A stretch of DNA of 64,000 bases from GCA-003244245 sp963823755 (GTDB lineage Bacteria > Actinomycetota > Actinomycetes > Mycobacteriales > Pseudonocardiaceae), in the NCBI GenBank assembly GCA_963823755.1, contig CAWGMP010000017.1, positions 496,001 to 560,000 on the forward strand. Direction: 5' to 3'. Made by a program: the position numbers and the translations under genes. This document shows positions 34,870 to 43,580 of this stretch, one piece after another; the first letter of the stretch is position 1; the number at the start of each line of letters is the position of its first letter. A model generated the notes under the pieces. The model did not search any database. It saw only the letters and a list, made by a program, of their open reading frames with translations, and had not been told where the DNA came from.

Positions 34870-34898
34870 GGTCCCCGATACCGGAGGGTATCGGGACC
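34870..34898 (+). terminator. Terminator-like hairpin
   Basis: GGTCCCCGATACC and GGTATCGGGACC form a 12-13-bp stem with one bulge and a 4-nt loop, between two plus-strand genes. No T-tract. An additional TGGCCCGGC/GCCGGGCCA pair lies just upstream. Confidence 0.5.
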
Positions 34899-34956
34899 GC
34901 GCGCTGCACTCGACCCGGCGCGCGGCTCCGGTCAAAGCCTGATCAGGAGCACAGCA

Positions 34957-35256
34957 GTGGACGACGAGACGCAATATCGGGTTACGATGACCGGTGAGCC
35001 GACACGGCTGGTGAGGGCCTATCGGCACGCGGTGTGGGGCGCTAGGCGGCTGCGGGCTTGGCTGATCGCATCCGGGCTGGATCCCGATGACCTCACGGTC
35101 ACTGCGGGGGTGAGCGAGTCGGGGCAGCCAGTGGTGCATGTCACCGTATTACCGGTGCTGGCGGTGCACCTGTCCGCGCTGATCGCTCAGGACAGGAACG
35201 CAGCACCCCCTGGGCAGAGATCGGCAGGCCCGCGTGATGATCCGAACGCAGCGTAG
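34957..35256 (+). CDS. Hypothetical protein
   Basis: 99 aa from the GTG at 34957 with AGGAG 7 bases upstream. YRVTMTGEPTRLVRAYRHAVWGARRLRAWLIASGLDPDDLTV: helical, no known motif. Convergent with the GntR gene. Confidence 0.5.
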   Translation: MDDETQYRVTMTGEPTRLVRAYRHAVWGARRLRAWLIASGLDPDDLTVTAGVSESGQPVVHVTVLPVLAVHLSALIAQDRNAAPPGQRSAGPRDDPNAA

Positions 35257-35352
35257 GCAGGCACGGATGGTCGGCCCGCGCTGCCTTCGCGGGTGAGGGG
35301 GATTAGTTCGACGTCCTCAGGGGCGGCCCGGCGGCGGCCAGGGAACGCATTG

Positions 35353-36182
35353 TCAAGTCGCCCCCTCGGTGTTGGTGTCTGGGGTGGAAGCGGTGAGGGT
35401 GTAGGTGAGTTGGGTGTCGTCGGCGGAGACGCGGGTTTCCTCCAGGGCGAGGGGCCGACGGTCGGGGGTGTGGGTGGTGCGGTAGGTGACCAACAGCGGC
35501 GCGTTGTCGGGGGTGTGCAGGTCGGCGACTTCCTGGGGAGTGGGCATCCGGGCGCGGACGCACTCGGTCCAGCCCAGCTCACCGTAGTGCGCGCCGAGCA
35601 GGGTATAGAGGTCGCTGGGATCACGGTAGGGGTCGGTTTCCAAAGCGGGGACCTCGGCGCACACGGCGAAGGGCAGGTAGAGCCGGTGGGCCAGGCGCTG
35701 CCCGGTGGGATCGGCCAGCAACCGGTCAGCGACGAACAGCGGGGCGTGTTCGGGGACCACCAGAGCCAGGGCCAGGGCGGCAGTGGCGTCGGTGCGTGAG
35801 CGCTCCCACTCGCCGAGCATCCTCCACCGCTCGCTGCCACTGTCGGTGTAGGCCCATCGCCGGGTTTGAGGGGACTCCCTCGGGCGCCGCGGGTGGCTGC
35901 GCTAGCGGGGGCGCGGGAGATGACGCGGGGGTGGGTGCGGGCGGGTTGGGTATCACTTCGGCGCACGAAGGAGCCCTTGCCGTGGATAACGGTGATCAGG
36001 CCCTGGTTGCGCAGCGCGAGGAACGCGGCCCGCGCGGTAGGCCGGGACACCCTGTACTCCTGCATGAGTTGCGTCTCGCTGGGTAACACGCTACCCGGCG
36101 GGAGAGCACCGGTGGTGATCTGATCGCGCAGGGTGTCGGCAAGTTGGGTGTAGAGCGCTCGGTCACGCTGTCGGTAGGCCAC
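35353..36182 (-). pseudogene. GntR/HutC-type repressor, frameshifted
   Basis: N-terminal winged helix: YTQLADTLRDQITTGALPPGSVLPSE and YRVSRPTARAAFLALRNQGLI. C-terminal UTRA domain in another frame: RWRMLGEWERSRTDATAAL...LYTLLGAHYGELGWTECVRARMP...LLVTYRTTHTPDRRPLALEET. The frame changes by one base near 35855-35870. GntR regulators of the KorSA type normally repress transfer genes in actinomycete elements, so its loss could derepress the conjugation operon, if the shift is real. Confidence 0.8.
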
Positions 36183-36289
36183 GGGTCACCTCATCTGTCT
36201 GCGGAGCGCGGGTGCGCGGGGCCCGGGTGCAGGGCCGATCGGTTCGGGGCACTAGACGGCCGTTCGTCGTAGGAAGAGTTCCGCTCGTC

Positions 36290-36326
36290 TCATCATGATG
36301 ACTCATAAGCATAAGTCACTGGGAAC
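36290..36326. promoter_or_regulatory. Candidate operators between the GntR gene and the transfer operon
   Basis: A 12-bp palindrome TCATCATGATGA is followed by TGACTcataagcataAGTCA, an inverted repeat with internal CATAAG direct repeats. It lies in the divergent promoter region, where GntR proteins usually bind. Confidence 0.4.
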
Positions 36327-36367
36327 TGTCGTGTCCATATGGTTCACTCAACCCTGAACTTATCAGG

Positions 36368-36619
36368 ATGAGCATCGTTGAAGAGTTCGGCCCCATCCCG
36401 ATGACAGCAGAAAGGCACCCCAGCTTGGAGACATGGCAGAGGTTGCAGGCGAGGCTGGTCCACCTGGGACACCTGGGTGAGGACCTGGCTGAGATCGTGG
36501 CGACCAGTCCGGCCACCAGCGCGTGGCTCTACCGGCACATCACCGCCGAAGCGGACGAGGTGATCCGCATCGCGGGCGACTACATCACCGAGACCGAGCA
36601 GGCCGGTGGTGCTCTTTGA
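36368..36619 (+). CDS. Small hypothetical protein upstream of the translocase
   Basis: 83 aa, MSIVEEFGPIPMTAERHPSLETWQRLQARL..., mostly helical. TCAGG precedes the ATG. Its TGA overlaps the TTG start of the next gene by 4 bp, so it is probably co-translated with the TraB-like protein. Function unknown. Confidence 0.6.
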   Translation: MSIVEEFGPIPMTAERHPSLETWQRLQARLVHLGHLGEDLAEIVATSPATSAWLYRHITAEADEVIRIAGDYITETEQAGGAL

Positions 36620-38955
36620 CACTCCAGGGCAACGACCGCGACCAGCAGCACAACCAGGCAGCACCGACCACACCTCCCTCGCCCAGCAGGGAGAACCGAC
36701 CACCCGGTGAGGTCACGCTGCCCCGGCAACAGCGCAACGACCCACGACCCTGCCCACCCTCGGCGAAGCGACACTCCGCCCGCCGGATCCGCGCCCGGCT
36801 GGGTGCGGGGGGGCGGGCGGCGTGGCACTGGGTGACCTCCTGGCCAAAACTGGCCTATCCGACCATCAGCGCCCGCGCGGCACGAGAGGCCACGGGGCGT
36901 GTGCTGCCGACGATCCGACGGTGGTCAGTGACCGCTGCCGGAGGCATCAGTCTGGTCTGGCGGCGTGGGATGGTCGCGGGTCGGGTCACCCTCCGAGGGT
37001 GGGGGATCCAGCTGGTGTGCCTGGGCGGCCCAGCAGCGCGGAGCACCGGCCGGATAGCCCGCCGGACCGGGGTGTGGTGCTGGTACCGGATCGAACCACT
37101 CGGACGGGATGCAGCGGGGTGGCTGGTGCACACCGCGCCTGGTCTGGCGGGCCGGGTGCTGTTGCGGTGTGCGGGGTGGTTACCGGGGGCGTTGGCCCGG
37201 CTGACCCGGCACACGGCGGTTGGGTTGGGCTGGCTGCTGGTCCGGCTCGTGCGCTACTGCCTGGCCTATCCCGAATACGCCGGCATCGTCGGCGAAGCCC
37301 GCGACCTGGACCGCCCGCGCCGGGCCCGGGCCGCGATCGTGGCCTGGCGCCAGGCCGCGACCCGGCGCAGCATCGCCACGCTGATCGTCGGGCTAGGCGG
37401 GTGGCTAGGCCTGTGGTGGCTTGATCACACCCACGGCACCCTCGCGGTGACCGTCGTGCTGGCCGGGCTGGTCGCCGGGTTGGCCGGGGTGGGCCGGGCA
37501 GTGCGCCCGCTGCCAGAACCCACGCCTGGGGGCAACGCGGGCGAGCCGGGACCGGATGAGCCGTTCCCGATCGCCGACGCCCACACCCGCGCCGAGGCCG
37601 CCGAGTGTGTGGCCCGCGCGGTCCGCGCAGAAGAGATCGAGCTGCGCGGCACCGAAGACCCGCACCGAGCACCATGGGGCTGGCAGGTCGCGGTGATCTT
37701 GCGCCGGGGCACTCCCGCCGGGCTGGTCGCAAAGCTGGGCGAGCTGGAGACCACCCTGGACCTGCCAGCCGGGGGCCTGTTGGCGGCACCAGATCGCACC
37801 CGCCGCGCAAGGGTCATGCTCCGGCTAGCCGAGCACGACCCCTTCGCCGGGCTGCCCCCGGCAATCCACCGACCGCCATTGTCGACATCGATCCGGGATG
37901 ACCAGATCGTGGCCCGCCGGATGGACGGCACCGATCTGGGCCTGTGCCTACTCGGGGTGCACACGATGGTGATCGGCGTCTCCGGGGCGGGCAAGTCCCA
38001 GACCCTGCGCATCCTCGGCGACGCCGTCTCGGCCTGTGCCGATGCGCTGGTCTGGGACCTCGACCCAGCGGGCAACGGCCTGGACGTTCTCGGCGACGGG
38101 ATCACCCGCCGAGAACGCGACCCAGCCGGAATCCAAGACGCCCTGACCGACGCACTTGCCCTCGCCGAGGTACGCCCCAGGATGCTGGCCAGCCTCGGGA
38201 TGGGCGATGCCTGGCAACCCAACCCGACCCACCCGGCGCTGGTGGTGGTGATCGACGAATACCCCCGCCTGTCCGAGAAAGCGAAGGCCCGTGCGGTGGA
38301 CCTGCTGCGGGTAGGGCGCAAGTCCCGCGTGACCGTGCTACTCGCCTCCAGCGAAGCCACCTCCGACGCGCTGGGAGCCGCGATCGCCGAGACCGCCGCG
38401 TGCAAGATCCTGCTCGCCTGCCGTCACACCGACGTGCGGCTGGCCCTGGGCCCGAACATGATCGCCGAAGGGTGGCGACCCGACCGACTGCACCCAGCCG
38501 CCGGGGACTCCCCCCAAGACGCGGGCAAAGCCTATGTATGGGCCGCCGGGGCCCGGGACCCGGTGATCTCCAAGTTCCGCCTCCTCGACCCAGATCGGGC
38601 CCACGAGAACGGAGCCCACCGCGCCGCCGCCGGACTGCCCCGCCTCGACACCGACTCCTGGACCGCCGCCCGCGCCCGCCGCGCCCACCACCACCCAGAC
38701 CCGTCCGGGCCCAGTGGTGACCGTCAGGTCGGGACCGATGTGCTCACCGCGTTCGGCACCGACCGCAAGCTGTGGACCGAAGTGCTCCTGACCCGACTGG
38801 CCGCCCTCAACGAGGTCTACAGCAACTGGGGCCCCGACGACCTCGCCGAAGCACTCCGCCCGTTCAGGATCACCCCCATCCAGATCTGGAAAGACGGCCG
38901 CAACCGCAACGGCTACGACCGCGACACCGTGGCCCGCGCCCTCAACACCAACTGA
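36616..38955 (+). CDS. FtsK/SpoIIIE-type conjugative DNA translocase (TraB-like)
   Basis: 779 aa from the TTG at 36616, chosen for its overlap with the preceding stop; a longer frame exists. Two TM helices around residues 255-300 (SIATLIVGLGGWLGLWWL and AVTVVLAGLVAGLAGVG). FtsK ATPase core: Walker A GVSGAGKSQTLR, Walker B ALVVVIDEYPRLSEK, LLRVGRKSRVTVLLASSEAT. The C-terminal segment (SNWGPDDLAEALRPFRITPIQIW...YDRDTVARAL) looks like a winged helix for sequence-specific DNA binding. In actinomycetes a single such protein moves double-stranded DNA between cells and recognises short clt repeats. Intact. Confidence 0.86.
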   Translation: MTLQGNDRDQQHNQAAPTTPPSPSRENRPPGEVTLPRQQRNDPRPCPPSAKRHSARRIRARLGAGGRAAWHWVTSWPKLAYPTISARAAREATGRVLPTIRRWSVTAAGGISLVWRRGMVAGRVTLRGWGIQLVCLGGPAARSTGRIARRTGVWCWYRIEPLGRDAAGWLVHTAPGLAGRVLLRCAGWLPGALARLTRHTAVGLGWLLVRLVRYCLAYPEYAGIVGEARDLDRPRRARAAIVAWRQAATRRSIATLIVGLGGWLGLWWLDHTHGTLAVTVVLAGLVAGLAGVGRAVRPLPEPTPGGNAGEPGPDEPFPIADAHTRAEAAECVARAVRAEEIELRGTEDPHRAPWGWQVAVILRRGTPAGLVAKLGELETTLDLPAGGLLAAPDRTRRARVMLRLAEHDPFAGLPPAIHRPPLSTSIRDDQIVARRMDGTDLGLCLLGVHTMVIGVSGAGKSQTLRILGDAVSACADALVWDLDPAGNGLDVLGDGITRRERDPAGIQDALTDALALAEVRPRMLASLGMGDAWQPNPTHPALVVVIDEYPRLSEKAKARAVDLLRVGRKSRVTVLLASSEATSDALGAAIAETAACKILLACRHTDVRLALGPNMIAEGWRPDRLHPAAGDSPQDAGKAYVWAAGARDPVISKFRLLDPDRAHENGAHRAAAGLPRLDTDSWTAARARRAHHHPDPSGPSGDRQVGTDVLTAFGTDRKLWTEVLLTRLAALNEVYSNWGPDDLAEALRPFRITPIQIWKDGRNRNGYDRDTVARALNTN

Positions 38956-38973
38956 CACCTGGCGGACCGGGGC

Positions 38974-39145
38974 CTAGACGGGTCTAGGCGTCCCTCATTT
39001 CCTAGACCCGTCTAGACCCCGCAACCCGGTCGCCAGCTGCGGCCTAGGCACCTAGACCCGCCACCGCCACCCCATACCCCAACCCCGGCCCCACGGCGCT
39101 CACCACGCCCCACAACGACACACCCCGCTCAGGCTCTAGACCCAC
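38974..39145. repeat. CTAGACCC repeats and hairpin after traB, candidate clt/transfer origin
   Basis: CTAGACGGGTCTAGG (38974-38988) and CCTAGACCCGTCTAG (39001-39015) form a perfect 15-bp stem. Further CTAGACCC copies occur near 39011, 39052 and 39137. TraB-type translocases bind clusters of 8-bp repeats next to their own gene, so this is a reasonable clt candidate. It could also simply be the traB terminator. Confidence 0.55.
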
Positions 39146-39462
39146 CACCCCCACAACGAAAGGAAACCACCCACCCTGACCTGCCCCACCGATCCGGTCC
39201 ACCACCGCACGCCACGCAGCAGCCACCCCCAGACCACCCACCTTGGCGCCGCGAGGGCAACCAGCACGAGCAGGCACAGCCCAACACCGTCGCCCTGCGC
39301 CAACACGCCCACACAGGCCAGCGACGGATCCGGGTGCAAGGCGCACCCCACACGACATCGACCTGCACTTGCTGGCTCGCGCGCTGGTCATGATCGGCGA
39401 CGACCTGCACCAAGAGCACACACAACAACAGCACGACCTCAGTCTGGAAAACCGGGGAAACC

Positions 39463-39612
39463 CACCTCGACCTACCCACCGCAGGACCCCTGGTCACCCC
39501 CGACCGCACCCGACGCGCGCAAGTGGTGCTCCGACTCGCCGAACGCGACCCCTTCGCCGGGCTCGGCCCACCCCCCTACCCTCCCTGCACCACCACTGAC
39601 CAGCACAAATAA
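39463..39612 (+). pseudogene. Fragment of a second FtsK/TraB-like gene
   Basis: Reads HLDLPTAGPLVTPDRTRRAQ...VLRLAERDPFAGLG, nearly the same as LDLPAGGLLAAPDRTRRARV...LRLAEHDPFAGLP in the TraB-like protein. No start or flanking homology in frame. A partial duplication or remnant of another element. Confidence 0.7.
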
Positions 39613-39760
39613 CGAAGGTAGACACGGTAGACACCCACCGGTAAGGAGACCACCCCTGAGGCCTACCACCCCCAAAACCCACCAGGAGGACACACCCCCG
39701 CACCCCGCCTCTACCCCACCACCCGGCCCACCGGAACCGACCCCCATCCAAGCCGAGCCA

Positions 39761-40093
39761 GTGCCGGTGTTCGCGCCAGCCCGACTACGCGGCTACCGCC
39801 ACCTACGCGGCCTTCACCACACCACGCTCGCCACCGCCACCCACACCACCCCCCAAACCCTCGCCGCGATCGAAACCGGACAAGCCACCCCCACCCCCAC
39901 GCTGATCACTGCCCTCGCACGCGCCCTGGGCTGCCCCACCGCCGAGTTACACACCACCGATAACCCCACCGACAACACCGGCTACTGGGACGTCATCTGC
40001 ACCGCCCTGCCACCCCTCACCAACACCGAGATCACCACCATCGCCACCGCCCTACGCCGCGCCACCACCAGCGACGACCACCTACCACACTGA
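39761..40093 (+). CDS. XRE-type HTH protein
   Basis: 110 aa from the GTG at 39761; the real start may be upstream near an AGGAGG at 39683. LRGYRHLRGLHHTTLATATHTTPQTLAAIETGQATPTPTLITALARALGC is a lambda-repressor-like HTH. The rest is Thr-rich. May regulate transfer or excision. Confidence 0.65.
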   Translation: MPVFAPARLRGYRHLRGLHHTTLATATHTTPQTLAAIETGQATPTPTLITALARALGCPTAELHTTDNPTDNTGYWDVICTALPPLTNTEITTIATALRRATTSDDHLPH

Positions 40094-40580
40094 CGTACAC
40101 CCTCGAGACCTTCCCTGGCAAAGGAGATCCCTCGTGTTCCACAGTGTCCGGTGCATCACCGTCTTCGCTCTCGACCCGGAAAGGCCGGCCCGCTGGTGAG
40201 CTGACGCCCTCAACACCCAGCTTCACCTCGACGTCGGCAACGGCGACTCCGTGCACACCTGGTCCCACCCCGACGGTATCGAATACCAGCTTCCACCCAA
40301 CTTGAGGACCAGCACAACCCGCGCGGCGCAACCCAGCAGTCCACCGGGCCGTCGACACCCCGCACCCCGCACGACAACACCTCCTGGCAGCCGGCTGCAC
40401 CCACCACCGCGGCCCGCTGCGCATCGATGAGCAACGACAGACCCGCCAACTCACCCCCGCTCAGCGGCACCCAGATCGCCACCCTGGGCACCGTGCTGCG
40501 CCGCATCCACCCCGCGACCCGACACCCGGGCACGGACACCACCGGCCAGCACTGCGCCGCTTGAGCAACGTCGGCGGGCA
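40094..40580. other. Degraded region before the integrase
   Basis: An SD (AAAGGAG) at 40121 precedes a 21-codon frame (FHSVRCITVFALDPERPARW) that stops at once, and LHLDVGNGDSVHTWSHPDGIEYQLPPN continues in the next 100 bases in another frame. Looks like a decayed small gene. Nothing else is supported. Confidence 0.35.
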
Positions 40581-42098
40581 TCACCCCGCGGGAGCGGCCA
40601 GCGTGGAGGGTACTTCGGCGACGCGGACCCGGGCCGGGTCGAACACCCGCCGCCCACCTTTCGGGGCGGGATCGAGCATCAGCCGTAGCGAACCCAGCGC
40701 GGCGACCAGCAGCGCCCGCCGCTCGGGGGGCTCGGCGTCATCCCACTGCGCGCCGACCGTCGCCGCGTCCAGCACCGCCACCGGCCCGGCCGGCTCCCCC
40801 ACCGCCAAGGCGTCGCGCTCGGCACCTAACCGAGCCAGATCAGCGGCGATCGACTGGTTGGCCTTATCGAAGGCCGCCAGGGTGATCTCCCGGCGACCCA
40901 GCCGATCCGCCAGCGCCTCCCCGATCGCCTCACACTCCGCGATCTCCGTGGTCACCTTGGTGAGCCGGTCGGCCACCCGGGCCCGGGCCGCCGCCACCGC
41001 CGCCGCATGCCTCGGGTCCGAGAGCCGTCGCATCACAAACGAGCGCAGCTCACGGTCCACCGCGCGGACATCACCGGCCACCCCGCCACACCCCCCGGAG
41101 TGCTTGTTGCAGCGGTACTGCCGCCGAGGACAACCATCCGGATAGGTCCCCGCATGAGGGCGCCCCGTCAAGCCGTGCCCACACACCCCACAGCGCAGCA
41201 CCCCCGAGGCGGTGTAACGCTCACCCGGTGGACGGCCCCGCCGCCGCCCCGACACCAACGCCCGCAACCGCTCAAAATCCGCCCGCTCCACGATCGGCTC
41301 GCCGAGCATCTGCCCCACCACCACCCCGTCATGCTCCACCAACCCGGCATTGCGGGCCCGCACCAGCACCGCGCGCACCAACACCGGGACCCACACCTTG
41401 CCCCCCGCCGTGCGCAACCCCGCCGCGTTCCACTGCGCCGCCACCCGGGCATACGACTCCCCGGCCAACACCGCCACCGTCGCCTGGCGAATCGCGGCCC
41501 GCTCCGCCGCCACCACCTCCGCCGCCACCTCCCCACGCGCCCCGTCCGGGCCAGCCACGCGCTCCCGGCCCGCAAACCCGAACGACCGCCCGCACGCGTG
41601 CGCCACCCCGTTGCGCCGCAACGTCTCAAACCGCCGCTTGACCCGGCGCGACGCATCATCCGACGACCGGCAGGCATGCGCGACCTCCACCCGCAGGATG
41701 AACCGATCATTCGGATCCGCCAGATCCCACTGACCATGCGCGCACCCCAGCGTCAAACCCCGATCAGAGAACTCCAACAACCGCTCCAGATCCCGCGGCA
41801 ACCGCAACAACCGATCCACATGCCACACCACCGCACCATCAGACTCACCCGACGCCAACCGCTGAAGCAGCCGCTCCCAATCCGGGCGCCGCACACTGGG
41901 CTTCCACGCCGACAGATCATCATCGGTCAACTCCACCCCCAACACCCCACCCAGACGCTCGATCACCCCCCGGTTATCCGCATGCTGCTCCTCCACCTTC
42001 TCCAACTCCCCCGACACATTGCGCGACAACCGCGCATAGGAATCCAGCACCAGCCGACGCCCCGACCCGTCACCTCTACGATCACCACGTGTGCCCAT
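40581..42098 (-). CDS. Large serine recombinase (integrase of the element)
   Basis: 505 aa from the ATG at 42098. Catalytic resolvase domain: LDSYARLSRN with the nucleophilic Ser, then VVWHVDRLLRLPRDLERLLEF. Recombinase domain in the middle (RRVKRRFETLRRNGVAHACGRSFGF). Zinc ribbon CGVCGHGL...RRQYRCNKHSGGC. Helical/coiled-coil C-terminus (AARARVADRLTKVTTEIAECEAIG). This is the architecture of phiC31-like integrases. The start lies 10 bp from attR, the usual place. It should catalyse attP x attB integration without accessory factors; excision would need a directionality factor, not identified here. Confidence 0.9.
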   Translation of the reverse strand: MGTRGDRRGDGSGRRLVLDSYARLSRNVSGELEKVEEQHADNRGVIERLGGVLGVELTDDDLSAWKPSVRRPDWERLLQRLASGESDGAVVWHVDRLLRLPRDLERLLEFSDRGLTLGCAHGQWDLADPNDRFILRVEVAHACRSSDDASRRVKRRFETLRRNGVAHACGRSFGFAGRERVAGPDGARGEVAAEVVAAERAAIRQATVAVLAGESYARVAAQWNAAGLRTAGGKVWVPVLVRAVLVRARNAGLVEHDGVVVGQMLGEPIVERADFERLRALVSGRRRGRPPGERYTASGVLRCGVCGHGLTGRPHAGTYPDGCPRRQYRCNKHSGGCGGVAGDVRAVDRELRSFVMRRLSDPRHAAAVAAARARVADRLTKVTTEIAECEAIGEALADRLGRREITLAAFDKANQSIAADLARLGAERDALAVGEPAGPVAVLDAATVGAQWDDAEPPERRALLVAALGSLRLMLDPAPKGGRRVFDPARVRVAEVPSTLAAPAG

Positions 42099-42108
42099 AC
42101 CACGAGTG

Positions 42109-42153
42109 TAGGTAACATAACGAGGCACCGCTATGACACTGTTACGCACTCAC
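42109..42153. other. attR, right end of the integrative element
   Basis: Inverted match to attL, 38/45. The outer half CACTGTTACGCACTCAC (42137-42153) is the exact complement of the attL outer half. The predicted crossover AT is at 42133-42134, inside the start codon of the glycosyltransferase. Joining the halves gives a 40-bp palindrome of the same kind as the one at 43250-43289. Confidence 0.75.
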
Positions 42154-43263
42154 GAGCGCCTGGCGATAGCGCTGCTCACCTACTCGACCAAACCGCGGGG
42201 CAGCGTGGTGCACACGCTCGCGCTGGCCGAGGCGCTCGCCGAGGCAGGTCAGCGGGTGACGGTGTGGACGCTGGGCCGCGGCGGGGATCGTGCGTTCTTC
42301 CGGCCCGTCGATCCCCGGGTCGAGCTGCGGATCGCGCCGTTTCCCGACGTCGCCGGCGAAGAGTTCGGGCCCCGAATCCTGCGGTCCATCCACGTGCTGA
42401 CCAGCGCCTTCGATTCGACCGGCTACGACATAGTCCACGCGCAGGACTGCATCAGCGCCAACGCCGTCGACCGATGCGTGCGCACCGTACATCACATCGA
42501 CCACTTCAGCACTCCCGAACTGGTCGCCTGCCACGAGCGCGCCATCGTCAACCCGTCGGCCCATGTCTGTGTGTCCGCTGCGGTCGCCGGTGAGCTGCTC
42601 GACGGTTGGGGGATCACGGCCACGGTCATCCCGAACGGTGTGGACGTGCCACGGTTCTCCGGCGCGGCCGGTCCGGCCGGCGCGGCCGCCCGGACCGCGT
42701 GGCGATCACGCCTGGGCCGGTACGTGCTGGCCGTCGGTGGTATCGAGCCCCGCAAGGGGTCACTGAAGCTGCTGGCGGCCTACGCCCTGCTGCGCGCGCG
42801 GATGCCCGACGTACGGTTGGTGATCGCCGGAGGGGAGACCCTGTTCGACTACCGGGATTACCGGGCTTGCTGGGAGCAACGAGCCACGGAGTTCGGGGTC
42901 GAGCCGGTGGTACTCGGGCCGGTGGACCACGACGAGCTGCCCTCCTTGGTGGCGGCTGCAGGAGTGTTCGCCTTCCCGTCCACCAAGGAGGGGTTCGGGC
43001 TGGCCGCGATGGAGGCGCTAGCCACCGGGGTCCCATTGGTCGTGTCGGGCCTGCCGGTGTTCCGGGAGATCTTCACCGGCGTCGCCCGGTTCGCCGACGA
43101 CCCCACCGAGCTGGCGGCGGCGTTGATGGCCGGACTCACCGAACCAGACGCGGGCACCGGCGAAGCCGGCCGCGCGTTCGCCGCACGCTACACCTGGTCA
43201 GCCGCCGCACAACGCCACCTCGAACTCTACCGTCGCCTGCACGACACCCGTGAGTGGCATTGA
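42133..43263 (+). CDS. MSMEG_0565-family glycosyltransferase (displaced Nit1C gene)
   Basis: 376 aa. IALLTYSTKPRGSVVHTLALAEAL, DIVHAQDCISANAV, VIPNGVDVPRF and FPSTKEGFGLAAMEALATGVP are GT4 features in the form typical of MSMEG_0565, a glycosyltransferase found beside Nit1C nitrilases. In this window it lies 33 kb from the rest of the cluster because the element integrated at its 5' end. Its original upstream promoter would be the operon promoter at 1.6-1.9 kb, so it may now depend on element-borne or weak promoters. Confidence 0.86.
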   Translation: MTLLRTHERLAIALLTYSTKPRGSVVHTLALAEALAEAGQRVTVWTLGRGGDRAFFRPVDPRVELRIAPFPDVAGEEFGPRILRSIHVLTSAFDSTGYDIVHAQDCISANAVDRCVRTVHHIDHFSTPELVACHERAIVNPSAHVCVSAAVAGELLDGWGITATVIPNGVDVPRFSGAAGPAGAAARTAWRSRLGRYVLAVGGIEPRKGSLKLLAAYALLRARMPDVRLVIAGGETLFDYRDYRACWEQRATEFGVEPVVLGPVDHDELPSLVAAAGVFAFPSTKEGFGLAAMEALATGVPLVVSGLPVFREIFTGVARFADDPTELAAALMAGLTEPDAGTGEAGRAFAARYTWSAAAQRHLELYRRLHDTREWH

Positions 43264-43292
43264 GTGCCATAACACTGTTTGCCACTCACGGG
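43247..43292. repeat. Dispersed palindrome at the end of the glycosyltransferase gene
   Basis: CCCGTGAGTGGC pairs perfectly with GCCACTCACGGG (12 bp) around TTGAGTGCC-AT-AACACTGTT. The inner 40 bp (43250-43289) resemble the reconstructed attB at about 30 of 40 positions, with the same central AT. Overlaps the stop codon and could terminate transcription. Confidence 0.7.
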
Positions 43293-43320
43293 CGCGGAGC
43301 GCCGTAGGCTCGGGCGCCGT

Positions 43321-43580
43321 GAGCGCGCCGCAGATCACCGTGACCGCCCGGCTGAACACCTCGACGCGCTCGCCGGCGAGCTGGAGGGTTACTCCGCTGC
43401 GGACTGCGCGGCGCTGATCCGCGAGGCCGCGCTGACCGCCATGCGGGAATCACTGGAGGCCACCGAGGTCACCGCAGCTCAGCTGGCCGCCGCCCCCCAG
43501 GCCGTCCGCCTTCGCTGGACCCGATGCAACTCACCGAGCTGGCCGGTTACGCCGCTGCGCACGGCCTGACAACCTCGTGA
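43321..43580 (+). pseudogene. C-terminal remnant of a Cdc48-like AAA+ ATPase
   Basis: LDALAGELEGYSAADCAALIREAALTAMRESLEATEVTAAQLAAA is the C-terminal lid region of a CDC48-type AAA+ protein. After one base shift, PSLDPMQLTELAGYAAAHGL completes the C-terminus. The ATPase core is absent. In mycobacteria a full-length gene of this type is next to pssA. Confidence 0.7.

Larger units (their letters stand above)
8837..42133. mobile_element. 33.3-kb integrative element with conjugation genes and defence cargo
   Basis: Bounded by attL and attR, with a large serine integrase just inside the right end, an FtsK/TraB translocase, a GntR-type regulator and an XRE protein. The remaining cargo is mostly TIR, STAND and restriction-like genes plus nested IS elements. 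Removing it joins the second nitrilase gene to the MSMEG_0565-type glycosyltransferase with a 20-bp gap, restoring a continuous Nit1C operon. No clear replication initiator (RepSA, RepAM or Prim-Pol) was recognised, so it may be an ICE lacking the replicative stage, a decayed AICE, or one with an unrecognised Rep. Confidence 0.75.

Noticed and set aside
41007..42593. 528-codon plus-strand frame across the integrase
   Set aside because: Pro/His/Arg-rich antisense shadow of the serine recombinase; crosses attR and the glycosyltransferase start.
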